A stretch of DNA of 64,000 nucleotides from an uncultured Acetobacteraceae bacterium. Lineage in GTDB: Bacteria > Pseudomonadota > Alphaproteobacteria > Acetobacterales > Acetobacteraceae. Made by a program: the position numbers and the translations under genes. The DNA is taken from contig CALTUD010000003.1 in NCBI GenBank assembly GCA_943912335.1, positions 124,001-188,000 of the forward strand, written 5' to 3'. The notes under the pieces were generated by a model. It was not told the DNA's origin, searched no databases, and saw only the letters and a program-made list of their open reading frames with translations. Each line of letters opens with the position of its first letter. Within the stretch, counting starts at the first letter, position 1. Of this stretch, positions 7,093 through 15,489 are shown piece by piece.

Positions 7093-9964
7093 CGATCCTG
7101 TTCCGGCCGTCTGCCTTGGCGCGATAGAGCAACCGATCGGCACGCAGCAGCAGACTGTCGAGGTCGTCCTCCGGCAGCAGCATCGTCAGTCCGAACGAAC
7201 ACGTCACCGTGATTTCCTTGTCTTCGATCGCGATCGGCGCGGCGACGATGGCGTCGCGTATTCTGGACAAGCGATCGATCTTGTCGTCTGGCCCGACCAG
7301 GAGGAACAGGAATTCTTCTCCGCCGTAGCGGCCGGCGCATTCTTCGCCTTGCACGGCCTTTGACATGCGCGCGGAAACCTGTCGCAAGGCGGTATCGCCG
7401 CCGAAATGGCCATAGCGGTCGTTGATGGATTTGAAGTGGTCGAGGTCGGCCATCGCAACCGCCAGCCCCTGTCTGCGGGTCGGATCGTTGAGAATATCCT
7501 TCAGCATGATGGTGATGGTTTCCCGGTTCAGCAGCCCGGTGAGATCGTCGCGTGCGGCTTTCGCCTTGAGGGCGATATGAGCTTCGGCGATTTCCGCCGT
7601 GCGGAGGCGCACGAGCTCTTCGAGCTGACGCTGGCGTGCCATCAGGTATCGGATGCGCAGACGCCAGACGATGGTGGCGATGACGATTACCGCGAGTGCG
7701 ATCAGGCTGCGGAACCACCAGGTCGCCCACCAGGGCGGACGCACGAAAAGCGAGAACGATACGGGGGCCGACGAGAGATGGTGCGACGGTTCGAATGCCT
7801 GGACGCTGAACGTCAGATGGCCGGCGGGAAGAAATGGATAGCGCACGGTCGTATCGGCCGTTTCGACCCAGTCCTTGTCGACGCCCTGTAGCTTATATCG
7901 AAAGCGGATCGTATCGCCGAGCGCGTAGTTCAGTGCGCTGAAATACACCGTCAGCCGTGCGTGCGACCACGGGATCGACGTGCTCCGAAGCGGGAGTCCG
8001 TCCAGATGGATGGCGGTGATGACCGGATGAAGATCGATCTCTCGGAAGATCGCCATCGGGTCGAGCAGATGGGACAAGCCATGGCCGGTACCGAACCAGA
8101 GCGTTCCGTCGGGATCGGCCAGCATCGATCCCTCATTCAGATCGTCGGATACGAGACCGTCCTGCGCGCCGATCTGACGCCAGTCCCGACCGTTCCAGAC
8201 ATCGACGCCATGGTCGCTGCCGATCCAGATCCAGCCCCGCGTGTCCCGGACCGCAGCGAACACCTGGCTGGAGTTTGCCGGGTGACCGACCGGAACCATC
8301 CTCAAGGCCTTGCCTCCTGACAGGAAGAGGCGCTGCAACCCGTCCTTGTCACTGCCGATCCAGATCTCGTCCCGCGACACGGACAGCACGACCCGGGGTG
8401 CCCGCGCGATCGGTTTCTGGATCACTTCAGGGGCAAGACGCCCCGCAGGATCGATCCGAAGCAGGGCGCTGTCGATGCCGGCGAGGATCATTCCGTCAGG
8501 ATCGACGGCGAAAGCGCGAATATGGCCATGCGTTCCCGGTACAGGCGCGGGAGGTTCCGGCGAAGCGGCATCGGCATCCGGGATGCGGAACATGCCGTCT
8601 CGCGTCGCCATGAGAAGCGATCCGTCCTTGCCGATCGCCATCGTGTCGACGACGGGAACAGCGAACGAGGCGTCGATCCGCCCGGTTCCCGGATCGTAGC
8701 GGCGCAGCAGCCCGGCAAGGTTGGCTGCCCAAACCAAGCCTTTGTCCGTAACGGCGACGGCGTAGCTCGCGCCGACGAGCGGCGGACGAAGAACGCGTTC
8801 CATTCCCGACGCTGTGATCCCGTCGATACCCGCCTCGGTGGCGACCCAAAGCGGTTCGCCTTCCCGCCGATCCATCTGCCAACAGACGTCGTTCGACATG
8901 CCGTCATTCGCGGACCAGTTTTCCCAGTCGCCCGATCCGATCGCCCGAAACAGCCCCTGGCCGCGAATGGCCAGCCAAAGCGATCCGTCCCGGTCGTAGG
9001 TGATGGCGGCGATCTCGCCGTCGGCAAGACCGTGATTGCGATCGATCTTCTGCCAATGTCCGTGATCGAAGATCAGCAGGCCGGACGGACCTTGCGTGAC
9101 GATACGGCCGCGTGGATCCTCGGCAATGTCGAGGCGATACGTGCGTCCGATGAAGCGTCCGATGCCGCCCGGGATCACGGTCTCGCTGAAGTCGGTCTGG
9201 CCGGCGCGATGCTCGAGCAGGCGCTCGGGCGAACGCGCCCAGAGCGTTCCTGCATGATCCACCAGAAGGGCCAGCCAGGCATGAGGCTCCAGCCCCTCAT
9301 GGGGACCGAAAACCGAAACGTCACCGCATCGATCCGTGCCGGCTACTATCGGCCCTTTCTTGCAATGCAGACGGCAGATCGTGCCGTTGGCGCAGCCGAG
9401 CCACACCGTTTCTCCGGCAGTCGCGACGCCCGTGATCGTTCGCAGCGCAGGATACCGAGCGAGCAGGGCGCTCGATAGAAGAAGGCCCGAAGCGGGGCTG
9501 CCGGACGCGCGGGCGATCCACAAAGCGTGGTTCGAAACAACGAGGAAATCGTTGCCGAAGATCGCGGTGCGCACGCCGGAGTCGCTGTCTGCTGGTTCGA
9601 CGCCCGGTACCGCTGTGAAGACCGGGTTGAGCTGGTCTTTTGCCACGAAGACCTGACCGGCCTGAATCAAGAAAATATGCCCGTCGGGCGTGAGTCGCAC
9701 ATCTTGGCTGACGCCTCGCTCGGGAAGATGGTTCGCCCTGGCATAGCGTTCGAAAGTGTGCCCGTCGAAACGGTAGACACCGTTATCCGTGCAAACAAGA
9801 ATGAAACCCAGCCTGTCCTGCGCAACGCATGACGTGCCCAGACTGACCAGTCCTTGATCCGCTCCGTAGACTCGGAAAACGGATTGCTGTGCCTGCGCGA
9901 CACCCACGTCGCACAGCAACCCGATCAGAAGAAACACACGGAGAATTCGGTTCCAGACGATCAC
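7082..9964 (-). CDS. Periplasmic beta-propeller sensor diguanylate cyclase (GGEEF)
   Basis: A 960-residue membrane-anchored enzyme expected to make cyclic di-GMP. Order of parts: signal peptide (residues 1-25, ending AQAQ); two-component-regulator propeller repeats over about 30-640, with recurring units such as GLVSLGTSCVAQDRLGFILV and DGSLWLAIRGQGLFR; a Y_Y_Y-type beta domain (about 640-730); one membrane helix near 735-760; a short coiled coil; and a GGDEF domain whose active loop is GGEEF (881-885). The RxxD inhibitory site normally placed five residues before the loop is absent (QGEE at 872-875), so classical product inhibition is not expected. The architecture resembles hybrid propeller sensors, with the cyclase replacing the kinase. 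The ligand is unknown. Confidence 0.9.
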   Translation of the reverse strand: MIVWNRILRVFLLIGLLCDVGVAQAQQSVFRVYGADQGLVSLGTSCVAQDRLGFILVCTDNGVYRFDGHTFERYARANHLPERGVSQDVRLTPDGHIFLIQAGQVFVAKDQLNPVFTAVPGVEPADSDSGVRTAIFGNDFLVVSNHALWIARASGSPASGLLLSSALLARYPALRTITGVATAGETVWLGCANGTICRLHCKKGPIVAGTDRCGDVSVFGPHEGLEPHAWLALLVDHAGTLWARSPERLLEHRAGQTDFSETVIPGGIGRFIGRTYRLDIAEDPRGRIVTQGPSGLLIFDHGHWQKIDRNHGLADGEIAAITYDRDGSLWLAIRGQGLFRAIGSGDWENWSANDGMSNDVCWQMDRREGEPLWVATEAGIDGITASGMERVLRPPLVGASYAVAVTDKGLVWAANLAGLLRRYDPGTGRIDASFAVPVVDTMAIGKDGSLLMATRDGMFRIPDADAASPEPPAPVPGTHGHIRAFAVDPDGMILAGIDSALLRIDPAGRLAPEVIQKPIARAPRVVLSVSRDEIWIGSDKDGLQRLFLSGGKALRMVPVGHPANSSQVFAAVRDTRGWIWIGSDHGVDVWNGRDWRQIGAQDGLVSDDLNEGSMLADPDGTLWFGTGHGLSHLLDPMAIFREIDLHPVITAIHLDGLPLRSTSIPWSHARLTVYFSALNYALGDTIRFRYKLQGVDKDWVETADTTVRYPFLPAGHLTFSVQAFEPSHHLSSAPVSFSLFVRPPWWATWWFRSLIALAVIVIATIVWRLRIRYLMARQRQLEELVRLRTAEIAEAHIALKAKAARDDLTGLLNRETITIMLKDILNDPTRRQGLAVAMADLDHFKSINDRYGHFGGDTALRQVSARMSKAVQGEECAGRYGGEEFLFLLVGPDDKIDRLSRIRDAIVAAPIAIEDKEITVTCSFGLTMLLPEDDLDSLLLRADRLLYRAKADGRNRIVTD

Positions 9965-10069
9965 CGGATGAAACCTGGACTGGACGGCATCGCCTTCGAC
10001 GTTCCTTGGAGACCAGCGGAGCTTAGCCCGCCTTTCTCAAGGAACGGTTACCGAAGTTCGAGTAGACGG

Positions 10070-10384
10070 TCAGGCGCCATGCGGTCTGGACGCGTCGGGG
10101 GTGGCGTTCGTGTTGGTGCCAGGCTTGATCGGCGCGGTCGGTACGGGGGCTACCTGTTCCTTCACCTGATTGGGCTCGTCCTTGAGCCGCTCCGACGGAG
10201 GTATCGTCTGATGCTCGGTCGGAGCGGGCTGGTTCGCGTTGCCCTTGTGCCGGGTCTTGTGCGAGGTGGAGGCGACGCCTGTCCTGTCGTTCGGCTGCGC
10301 ATGGGCCGTCACGGGAAGCACCGCAGCCAGGAAGAGCGAAGCGGCGGCACAGGGCAGCAGCCGCGAGGTGGACAGGGTCGGCAT
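10070..10384 (-). CDS. Small secreted proline/lysine-rich hypothetical protein
   Basis: A 104-residue protein with a clear Sec signal peptide (positively charged start, hydrophobic core LPCAAASLFLAAVLPV, cleavage after AHA or AQP) and a mature part of about 78 polar residues rich in Pro, Thr, Lys and Asn, without cysteines and probably unstructured. It has no motif I recognise. The ATG at 10384 is preceded by a strong AAGGAG site, which fixes the start; the longer open frame upstream is not needed. It lies 105 bases before the diguanylate cyclase gene on the same strand, so co-transcription is possible. Function unknown. Confidence 0.6.
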   Translation of the reverse strand: MPTLSTSRLLPCAAASLFLAAVLPVTAHAQPNDRTGVASTSHKTRHKGNANQPAPTEHQTIPPSERLKDEPNQVKEQVAPVPTAPIKPGTNTNATPDASRPHGA

Positions 10385-10505
10385 CGTGAAACTCCTTGGC
10401 GACGACGAGCCTGACGGGCTCGAAAACAGTCGGCCGTTTCGGTAACGACTACGAGGGGCTTCGGTTCTGCATGATGGATACGGTTGCACGCGGAGTCTGT
10501 GCCGG

Positions 10506-10952
10506 ATGAGTGAGATCGGCTTCTACCATCTGACCCGGACCACGGCGGAGGATGCTCTCCCGGCGCTGCTTGGCCGCACCTTGCAGGCCGGCAAACGGGC
10601 TGTCGTGCGTTGCCGGGATGACGCACGGGTCGCGGCACTGGATGCAGCGCTCTGGCGTGCGCCGGAGCCGGTCTGGCTGCCGCATGGCACGTCCGCGACG
10701 GGCGATGCTGACATCCAGCCGGTGTGGATCACGGCGGACGAGGACGTGCCGAACGGCGCCAGCTTCCTGTTCCTGCTCGATGGCGTCGCGCAGCCGGCAG
10801 GAGCGCTGTTCGAGCGTGTGTTCGACCTGTTCGATGGCAACGATCCAGAGGCGGTGGCCGAAGCGCGTTTGCGCTGGAGTGCCGCCAAGGCCGACGGAGC
10901 CACGCTCGCCTACTGGCGGCAGGAGCCCCGGGGCTGGACCAGGGCTGCATGA
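10506..10952 (+). CDS. holC: DNA polymerase III chi subunit
   Basis: A 148-residue protein of the HolC family, the clamp-loader-associated subunit that links the replicase to single-strand-binding protein. It begins MSEIGFYHLTRTTAEDALPALL, typical of the alphaproteobacterial form, and carries the conserved segment LDAALWRAPEPVWLPHG followed by QPVWITADEDVPNGA and the C-terminal FERVFDLFDGND. Length agrees with the family. In relatives holC often follows a leucyl aminopeptidase gene; here a short secreted protein lies upstream on the opposite strand. A small protein gene follows after 56 bases. Confidence 0.92.
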   Translation: MSEIGFYHLTRTTAEDALPALLGRTLQAGKRAVVRCRDDARVAALDAALWRAPEPVWLPHGTSATGDADIQPVWITADEDVPNGASFLFLLDGVAQPAGALFERVFDLFDGNDPEAVAEARLRWSAAKADGATLAYWRQEPRGWTRAA

Positions 10953-11008
10953 CGCAACCGCTGGTGGCCGTCCGGGTTTGATCCTTGTTCGAACAAGGAG
11001 TGGCGGCA

Positions 11009-11164
11009 ATGAACGACACGAAAAAGAATCCCGGCGAGCGGGACGAGCGGCAGGGTCCGGGTGCCGACAAGGGCGTGCCGGACGATGCGCAGAAGGGCGA
11101 AGCGAAGGGCTTGCCGCATTCCGACCGGGAGGACACCGAGAAGGCGGTCCATCGCGATGCGTGA
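11009..11164 (+). CDS. 51-residue highly charged small protein
   Basis: A short reading frame with an excellent ribosome site (AAGGAG at 10995-11000, eight bases before the ATG). The product is strongly hydrophilic, dominated by Asp, Glu, Lys, Gly and Arg (for example NPGERDERQGPGADKG), lacks hydrophobic runs and cysteines, and is probably disordered. Its last codons overlap the ATG of the aldo/keto reductase gene by 8 bases, so it may act as a translational leader for that gene or be a small protein in its own right. I recognise no family. The codon usage is like that of neighbouring genes. Confidence 0.6.
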   Translation: MNDTKKNPGERDERQGPGADKGVPDDAQKGEAKGLPHSDREDTEKAVHRDA

Positions 11165-12008
11165 GCCGCCGATCCGTCTGATCCGTCTCGGTGACGGCGT
11201 GCAGGTTCCGTGTCTGGGGCAGGGCACCTGGAGAATGGGCGAAGATCCGTCACGCCGCAAAAGCGAGATTGCCAGTCTGCGCGCCGGAATCGAATGCGGC
11301 ATGACACTGATCGACACGGCGGAGATGTATGGCGACGGCGCATCCGAGGAACTGGTCGGGGAAGCGATTGCGGGCGTGCGCGACCAGGTGACGCTGGTGA
11401 CCAAGGTGTTGCCGTCCCATGCCGGGCGGCGCGAGGTGGCGTCCTCGTGCCGGAACAGCCTGCGTCGGCTTGGCGTCGAGCGGATCGACGTCCTGTTGCT
11501 GCACTGGCGCGGTGCGACGGCACTCGCCGAAACGGTGGAGGCATTCGAAACGCTGCGTTCGGAAGGGTTGATCGGCGCCTGGGGCGTGTCGAATTTCGAT
11601 GTGGACGACATGGCGGAACTGGGCGAGATCGCGCCGCCGGGACGCTGCGTAACCAATCAGGTTCTCTACAACCTGGAGTATCGCGGCATCGAGTTCGATC
11701 TTCTGCCGGACGCGGGCAGCGCCTTCATGCCCGTGATGGCGTATTCGCCGGTCGGGCAGGGCGGCGCATTGCTGCGTTCCGCGGCTCTCCGCGCGGTCGC
11801 CGAACGTCAGGATTGCACGCCGGCGCAGGTGGCGCTGGCATGGACGCTGCGTTTGCCGAATGTTCTGGCGATTCCCAAGGCCGGGACGGTGGCGCACGTT
11901 CGGGAGAACGCCGCGGCTACCGCGATCGCGTTGACGCAGGAGGATCTGGCAGAACTCGATCGGGCGTTTCCGCCGCCGCGCCGAAAGCAGTCTCTCGCCA
12001 TGTTGTAG
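11157..12008 (+). CDS. Aldo/keto reductase
   Basis: A 283-residue TIM-barrel NADPH-dependent oxidoreductase. The catalytic tetrad can be seen: Asp and Tyr in LIDTAEMYGDG, Lys in VTKVLPSHAG and His in VLLLHWRG. The cofactor-binding C-terminal part has AIPKAGTVAHVRENAAA. The closest general type is the AKR branch containing YtbE and diketo-gulonate reductases; the physiological substrate is not determined. The start ATG overlaps the small-protein gene upstream; longer upstream frames would run through that gene. A 93-base gap then leads to the hydrogenase-4-like cluster. Confidence 0.88.
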   Translation: MREPPIRLIRLGDGVQVPCLGQGTWRMGEDPSRRKSEIASLRAGIECGMTLIDTAEMYGDGASEELVGEAIAGVRDQVTLVTKVLPSHAGRREVASSCRNSLRRLGVERIDVLLLHWRGATALAETVEAFETLRSEGLIGAWGVSNFDVDDMAELGEIAPPGRCVTNQVLYNLEYRGIEFDLLPDAGSAFMPVMAYSPVGQGGALLRSAALRAVAERQDCTPAQVALAWTLRLPNVLAIPKAGTVAHVRENAAATAIALTQEDLAELDRAFPPPRRKQSLAML

Positions 12009-12101
12009 GGGCCTGGAACCGGCTGGCGGGGCTGGCGTCCCGACGGGGCGGCATCCTATCGTGACACGGTTCCGGCATACGGCTCGCTTGAAAGGAATCG
12101 C

Positions 12102-14027
12102 TTGACCCTGGTGATCCTGATCGGGTTCGTGGTGATCGGGATCGTCCAGGCGGGGCGAGGGGTTCTGGCATTGACCCTGCCGCGACGTACCGTCCCGACC
12201 GGTCGCAGGGCTGTCCTGCCCTTGTGTGGCGTCGCCCTGTCCGTCCTCGGGCTGATCGCCGGCTGGTCGGCGGGATTGCCCGTGCCAGTTGGTTATGCCG
12301 GCGGAGAGGGTGGGCTTGCCCTTGGACCGATCGGCGGCGTGTTCGCCCTTGTTCTGTTCGCGATCGCCGCGTGGTCGGATGCGGACGCTCCAGCCGACGC
12401 GGATGCGCCCTGGCGTGATCTGCGCGTCGCGGCCATTCTGCTGGCGCTGATCGCCGGCGACGCTTTTCTGCTCGGTTGCGGTGCGTGTTTGGCGGTTCTT
12501 CTGCCCACGCGTCTGGCAGGGCGGGGTGCCGGACGCAACGGCGTGCTGTCTGCCTTCGCGATTGCCGGTGCGTGCGTGCTCCTTTGCGTTCCTGCGGCCT
12601 CTACCGGCGGTCTGTTGGCGGACCCGGGCTTCGTTCTGCTGCGCGCTGCCGGCGGCCGAACCGGGCCGGCGCTGCCTTTACTGGTGGTCGCGGCTGTGGC
12701 GCCTCTGCTGGGGCTATGGCCGGCGCAAGGCGGATTCCGGCATCGCTGCGCTTTCTCACGCCCATGGGTCGCTCTGTGCGGCGCGTTGCTGGGCCAGTTT
12801 CTTCTGCTGCGTTTGCTGCTCGATCTGGCCGGCCCGGCGCCGACCGCCTGGTGGGGAGGCGCCCTGTCGGCACTCGGCGCGTTCGGCGCGGTTCGCGCCG
12901 GACTGTCGGCACTGGCCGACCAGCGTGCTGCCGGCGTGGTGGGTCGGGCTCTTTCGGTCTGGAACAACCTGTTCGTGGTTGCCGTCGGTTTCTGTTTGTT
13001 GGCTCGTGCGAACGATCTGCCCGTTCTGGCCGGAACGGCATTCGATGCGGCCATGCTGGTGTCGCCGACCGTGTTGCTCGGCGGTTTGGCGAGTCTGGGA
13101 TTGGTGCAGGCGATGGAATGCGAAGCCGGATCCGGACTCCTGTCGCGCCTGGGCGGTCTGATCCGGTCGATGCCGTTCGCCTGCGCGCTGGTATCTGTGC
13201 CGTCGATGTTGCTGATGGCCGCTCCGCCCGGCACCGGGTTTTCCGCCCTCTGGCTGCTGATGCATGTGATTCTGGCATCGCCCTTGCCGACACCGGGCGG
13301 CATCGCCGTCTTCACGTTCTGCGGTCTTTTGATGATCTTCGGTGCGGCGGCGCTTGCGGCGGCGAGCCTGCTTCGTTTGGGCTCGATCGCGGTGCTGGGG
13401 CGGCCGCGCACGCCGCGTGGCGCTGCCGCGACGGATCTCGGCCGCGCGGCTGCGCGTCGCTATGGGCCGCTTCTGGCGGTGCCTGTTTTCGCGGGGTTGG
13501 TGCCGGGGGCGTGGCTGTTTCTGGCGGCGGGGCGGGCGGACAGCAATGCCATTCTGGGCGGGGAAGGCCCGCGCCATAGACTGTTGGTTCTGCTGTCCCC
13601 GGCAGGGGGCGGGATGCTGGCGCCGTTGCCGATCGCGCTGATTCTGATGCTAGGCGGGGTTCTGGCCGTGCTTTTGGCGCGGAACCTGAGTCTGCATGCT
13701 GAACGGCCGGCCCGCGCCTGGGAGGACGGGGCGCCTCCGCCGCCGCCCTGGCTACCGTTCGGGGATCCGGCCACGCAGATCGCGCCGTCGACGGTGGGTC
13801 TGGCATTGAGACAAGCGCTGGTCTTGCCGGAACCACGTTCGCGCGGTTGGGGGTCGAACCGGCTCGGCGCGATCCGGTTGCGACGCTGGATCGTCCGGTC
13901 GCGCTCAGGGGGCGAACGGTTCCGGTCGGCGCTGGAACGTCATGCGCCGCTTCTTGGCCTGATCGTGCTCGGGCTCGGCTTGGTTCTGGCAGCATCCGGG
14001 GCGTTCGGCGCGAGCGCGTCACGATGA
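12102..14027 (+). CDS. Hydrogenase-4-like subunit B (NuoL/MrpA antiporter-like membrane protein)
   Basis: A 641-residue polytopic membrane protein with about 14-16 hydrophobic helices, the first gene of a six-gene cluster in the order B-C-E-F-G-I of hydrogenase-4 (Hyf). Identity rests on gene order, size (E. coli HyfB is of similar length) and weak similarity to antiporter-like subunits. By eye I cannot find the Trp-Glu motif on the fifth helix (the corresponding region reads DAFLLGCGACLAVLL) or the lysine after the His-Pro motif, residues used for proton translocation. The likely start is a TTG with AAAGGA six bases before it; GTG 12111 is an alternative. The stop overlaps the next start (ATGA). 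Confidence 0.7.
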   Translation: MTLVILIGFVVIGIVQAGRGVLALTLPRRTVPTGRRAVLPLCGVALSVLGLIAGWSAGLPVPVGYAGGEGGLALGPIGGVFALVLFAIAAWSDADAPADADAPWRDLRVAAILLALIAGDAFLLGCGACLAVLLPTRLAGRGAGRNGVLSAFAIAGACVLLCVPAASTGGLLADPGFVLLRAAGGRTGPALPLLVVAAVAPLLGLWPAQGGFRHRCAFSRPWVALCGALLGQFLLLRLLLDLAGPAPTAWWGGALSALGAFGAVRAGLSALADQRAAGVVGRALSVWNNLFVVAVGFCLLARANDLPVLAGTAFDAAMLVSPTVLLGGLASLGLVQAMECEAGSGLLSRLGGLIRSMPFACALVSVPSMLLMAAPPGTGFSALWLLMHVILASPLPTPGGIAVFTFCGLLMIFGAAALAAASLLRLGSIAVLGRPRTPRGAAATDLGRAAARRYGPLLAVPVFAGLVPGAWLFLAAGRADSNAILGGEGPRHRLLVLLSPAGGGMLAPLPIALILMLGGVLAVLLARNLSLHAERPARAWEDGAPPPPPWLPFGDPATQIAPSTVGLALRQALVLPEPRSRGWGSNRLGAIRLRRWIVRSRSGGERFRSALERHAPLLGLIVLGLGLVLAASGAFGASASR

Positions 14028-14938
14028 ACCAGCTCGCCGTTCTGGCTCTCGGCTCCGCCGCGCTCCTGTCGCACGTGATCCTCGTTCTGCTGGCGGCCCC
14101 TTTGCTGGCCGTGCGATTGGGGCCGATTGCGGGCTGGTGGACACTGGCCGGGTGGCGTGGCTGGGTGGCGCGGCCTTTCGTGCTGCTCGGTGTCCAGGCC
14201 GGCCGCGAACCTGTCCGGTTCGAAGGCGGGTCTGTGGTGCCGCGTTGGGTGCCCGTTCTGTCGCTATCGTTCACCGGTTGCGCCGCGCTGCTGGTGCCGT
14301 CCTTCTTGCGTGGGATGCTGGACTGGCCGCTGTCGGATCTTGTTCTGGTGCTTGGACTTCTAACTGTGTCGCGTGGCGCCTGGCTGGCGTCGGCCGCCGA
14401 TGGCGGATCGGCTGCGTCGGGTCTGGCGGCGGTGGGCGGCATGGTGGACGCTCTGCTCGCGCTGCCGGGACTGGTTCTGTCGGCGGCTGTTCTCGTCTCG
14501 TCGTCCGGCGGCGCAGGGCTGGACGCGATGCTGAGCGGCCAGCATGGCCTGGCCGGGCCGGGTGCGCTGGCGTGCGTCGCCGCAATGGCGCTGGCGGCGC
14601 TGGCGTCCGGCGGGCGCGACGCGGCACTTTCGCAAACCTTGTCCGGGCCGGACCTGGTACTGTTCCGGCTCGAGGGCGGGTTGCGACGTTTGGTGTGGGT
14701 CGATCTTCTGGGGGCCTTGGCGTGGCCGGGGAGCGTGGCATCGGCCCAATCCGGCCCGCTGCAGTGGATGCTTGCGCTGATCTGTTGGTTGCTGCGGCTC
14801 GGGCTGGCGCTGGCGATCTTCGAAATCGTGGCGCGGCGTGCGGACGATACGGCCAGCCGGAGAGGCCTGGCCGCCTTGTCCCTGTTCGCCGCCCTGCTCG
14901 GACCGATCCTGTTTCTGGCCACGCAGGGCGCGGAATGA
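14024..14938 (+). CDS. Hydrogenase-4-like subunit C (NuoH/HyfC membrane protein)
   Basis: A 304-residue membrane protein with about eight helices, related to HyfC/HycD and NuoH, the subunit that links the peripheral arm to the membrane arm. The most recognisable stretch is LSGPDLVLFRLEGGLRRLVW, corresponding to the 'EYSGRDLALIEWA..LK' region of the family; the glutamate before SG is a threonine/leucine here, and the other acidic residues of the quinone-channel loops are sparse. The N-terminal helix (LAVLALGSAALLSHVILVLLAAPLLA in parts) is typical. Start and stop overlap both neighbours by 4 bases, so it is translated as part of a polycistron. Confidence 0.68.
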   Translation: MNQLAVLALGSAALLSHVILVLLAAPLLAVRLGPIAGWWTLAGWRGWVARPFVLLGVQAGREPVRFEGGSVVPRWVPVLSLSFTGCAALLVPSFLRGMLDWPLSDLVLVLGLLTVSRGAWLASAADGGSAASGLAAVGGMVDALLALPGLVLSAAVLVSSSGGAGLDAMLSGQHGLAGPGALACVAAMALAALASGGRDAALSQTLSGPDLVLFRLEGGLRRLVWVDLLGALAWPGSVASAQSGPLQWMLALICWLLRLGLALAIFEIVARRADDTASRRGLAALSLFAALLGPILFLATQGAE

Positions 14939-15489
14939 ACGCACTGTCCGTGCTCCCGGCGACGGCACTACTGGTGTCGGCAGTATTCTGCGCCCGGCCG
15001 GCTGCAGACGGCACGATGCGTCGTTGGTTGTTGTTTCAGGGCGTGATGCTGGCGATCGCCTTGCTGTCCGCGGCGACGATACCGGGCTCCATGGTAGGCG
15101 TCGCGTTTCTCTGCGGGGAGTGCGTGTGGCTATGGCTGCGCGCCGCCCGGGGATGGGAGAAGCCGGAATCAGGCGGGATCTGGCCGATCGGCGTGGCTTT
15201 GGCCGCGGCCTGGATCGGGTTCCGGCTGCTGCCGTCCGGTTCTGGCTCCGCCGCCTCGCCGGTCTTGTCCGCCGGGTTGGGGATCGTCCTGTCCGGGGCG
15301 GTCGGGCTGGTGTTCGCGCGCTCGGAACGATCGCGCTGGGCGGCGCTGCTGACGGCGGGTCACGGTGCGCTGCTGATGATCTGTGTGTCGCCGGGCGGCG
15401 GCTGGCTGGCGTGGCCGATGGTGGTCGTGCCGCAACTCCTGTTCTTGCAGCGATTCTGCGCGCGTCCTGTCTGGAGCGATCCGGTATGA
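14935..15489 (+). CDS. Hydrogenase-4-like subunit E (HyfE) membrane protein
   Basis: A 184-residue protein with six predicted helices. HyfE proteins are about 216 residues long and combine features of NuoK; this one is slightly shorter. Identification is mostly from position between the C-like and F-like genes and from the helix pattern (TALLVSAVFCARPAADG, then LLFQGVMLAIALLSAA). There are no catalytic residues to judge. Both ends overlap the flanking genes by 4 bases (ATGA), which is strong evidence that it is translated although sequence similarity is weak. Confidence 0.62.
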   Translation: MNALSVLPATALLVSAVFCARPAADGTMRRWLLFQGVMLAIALLSAATIPGSMVGVAFLCGECVWLWLRAARGWEKPESGGIWPIGVALAAAWIGFRLLPSGSGSAASPVLSAGLGIVLSGAVGLVFARSERSRWAALLTAGHGALLMICVSPGGGWLAWPMVVVPQLLFLQRFCARPVWSDPV

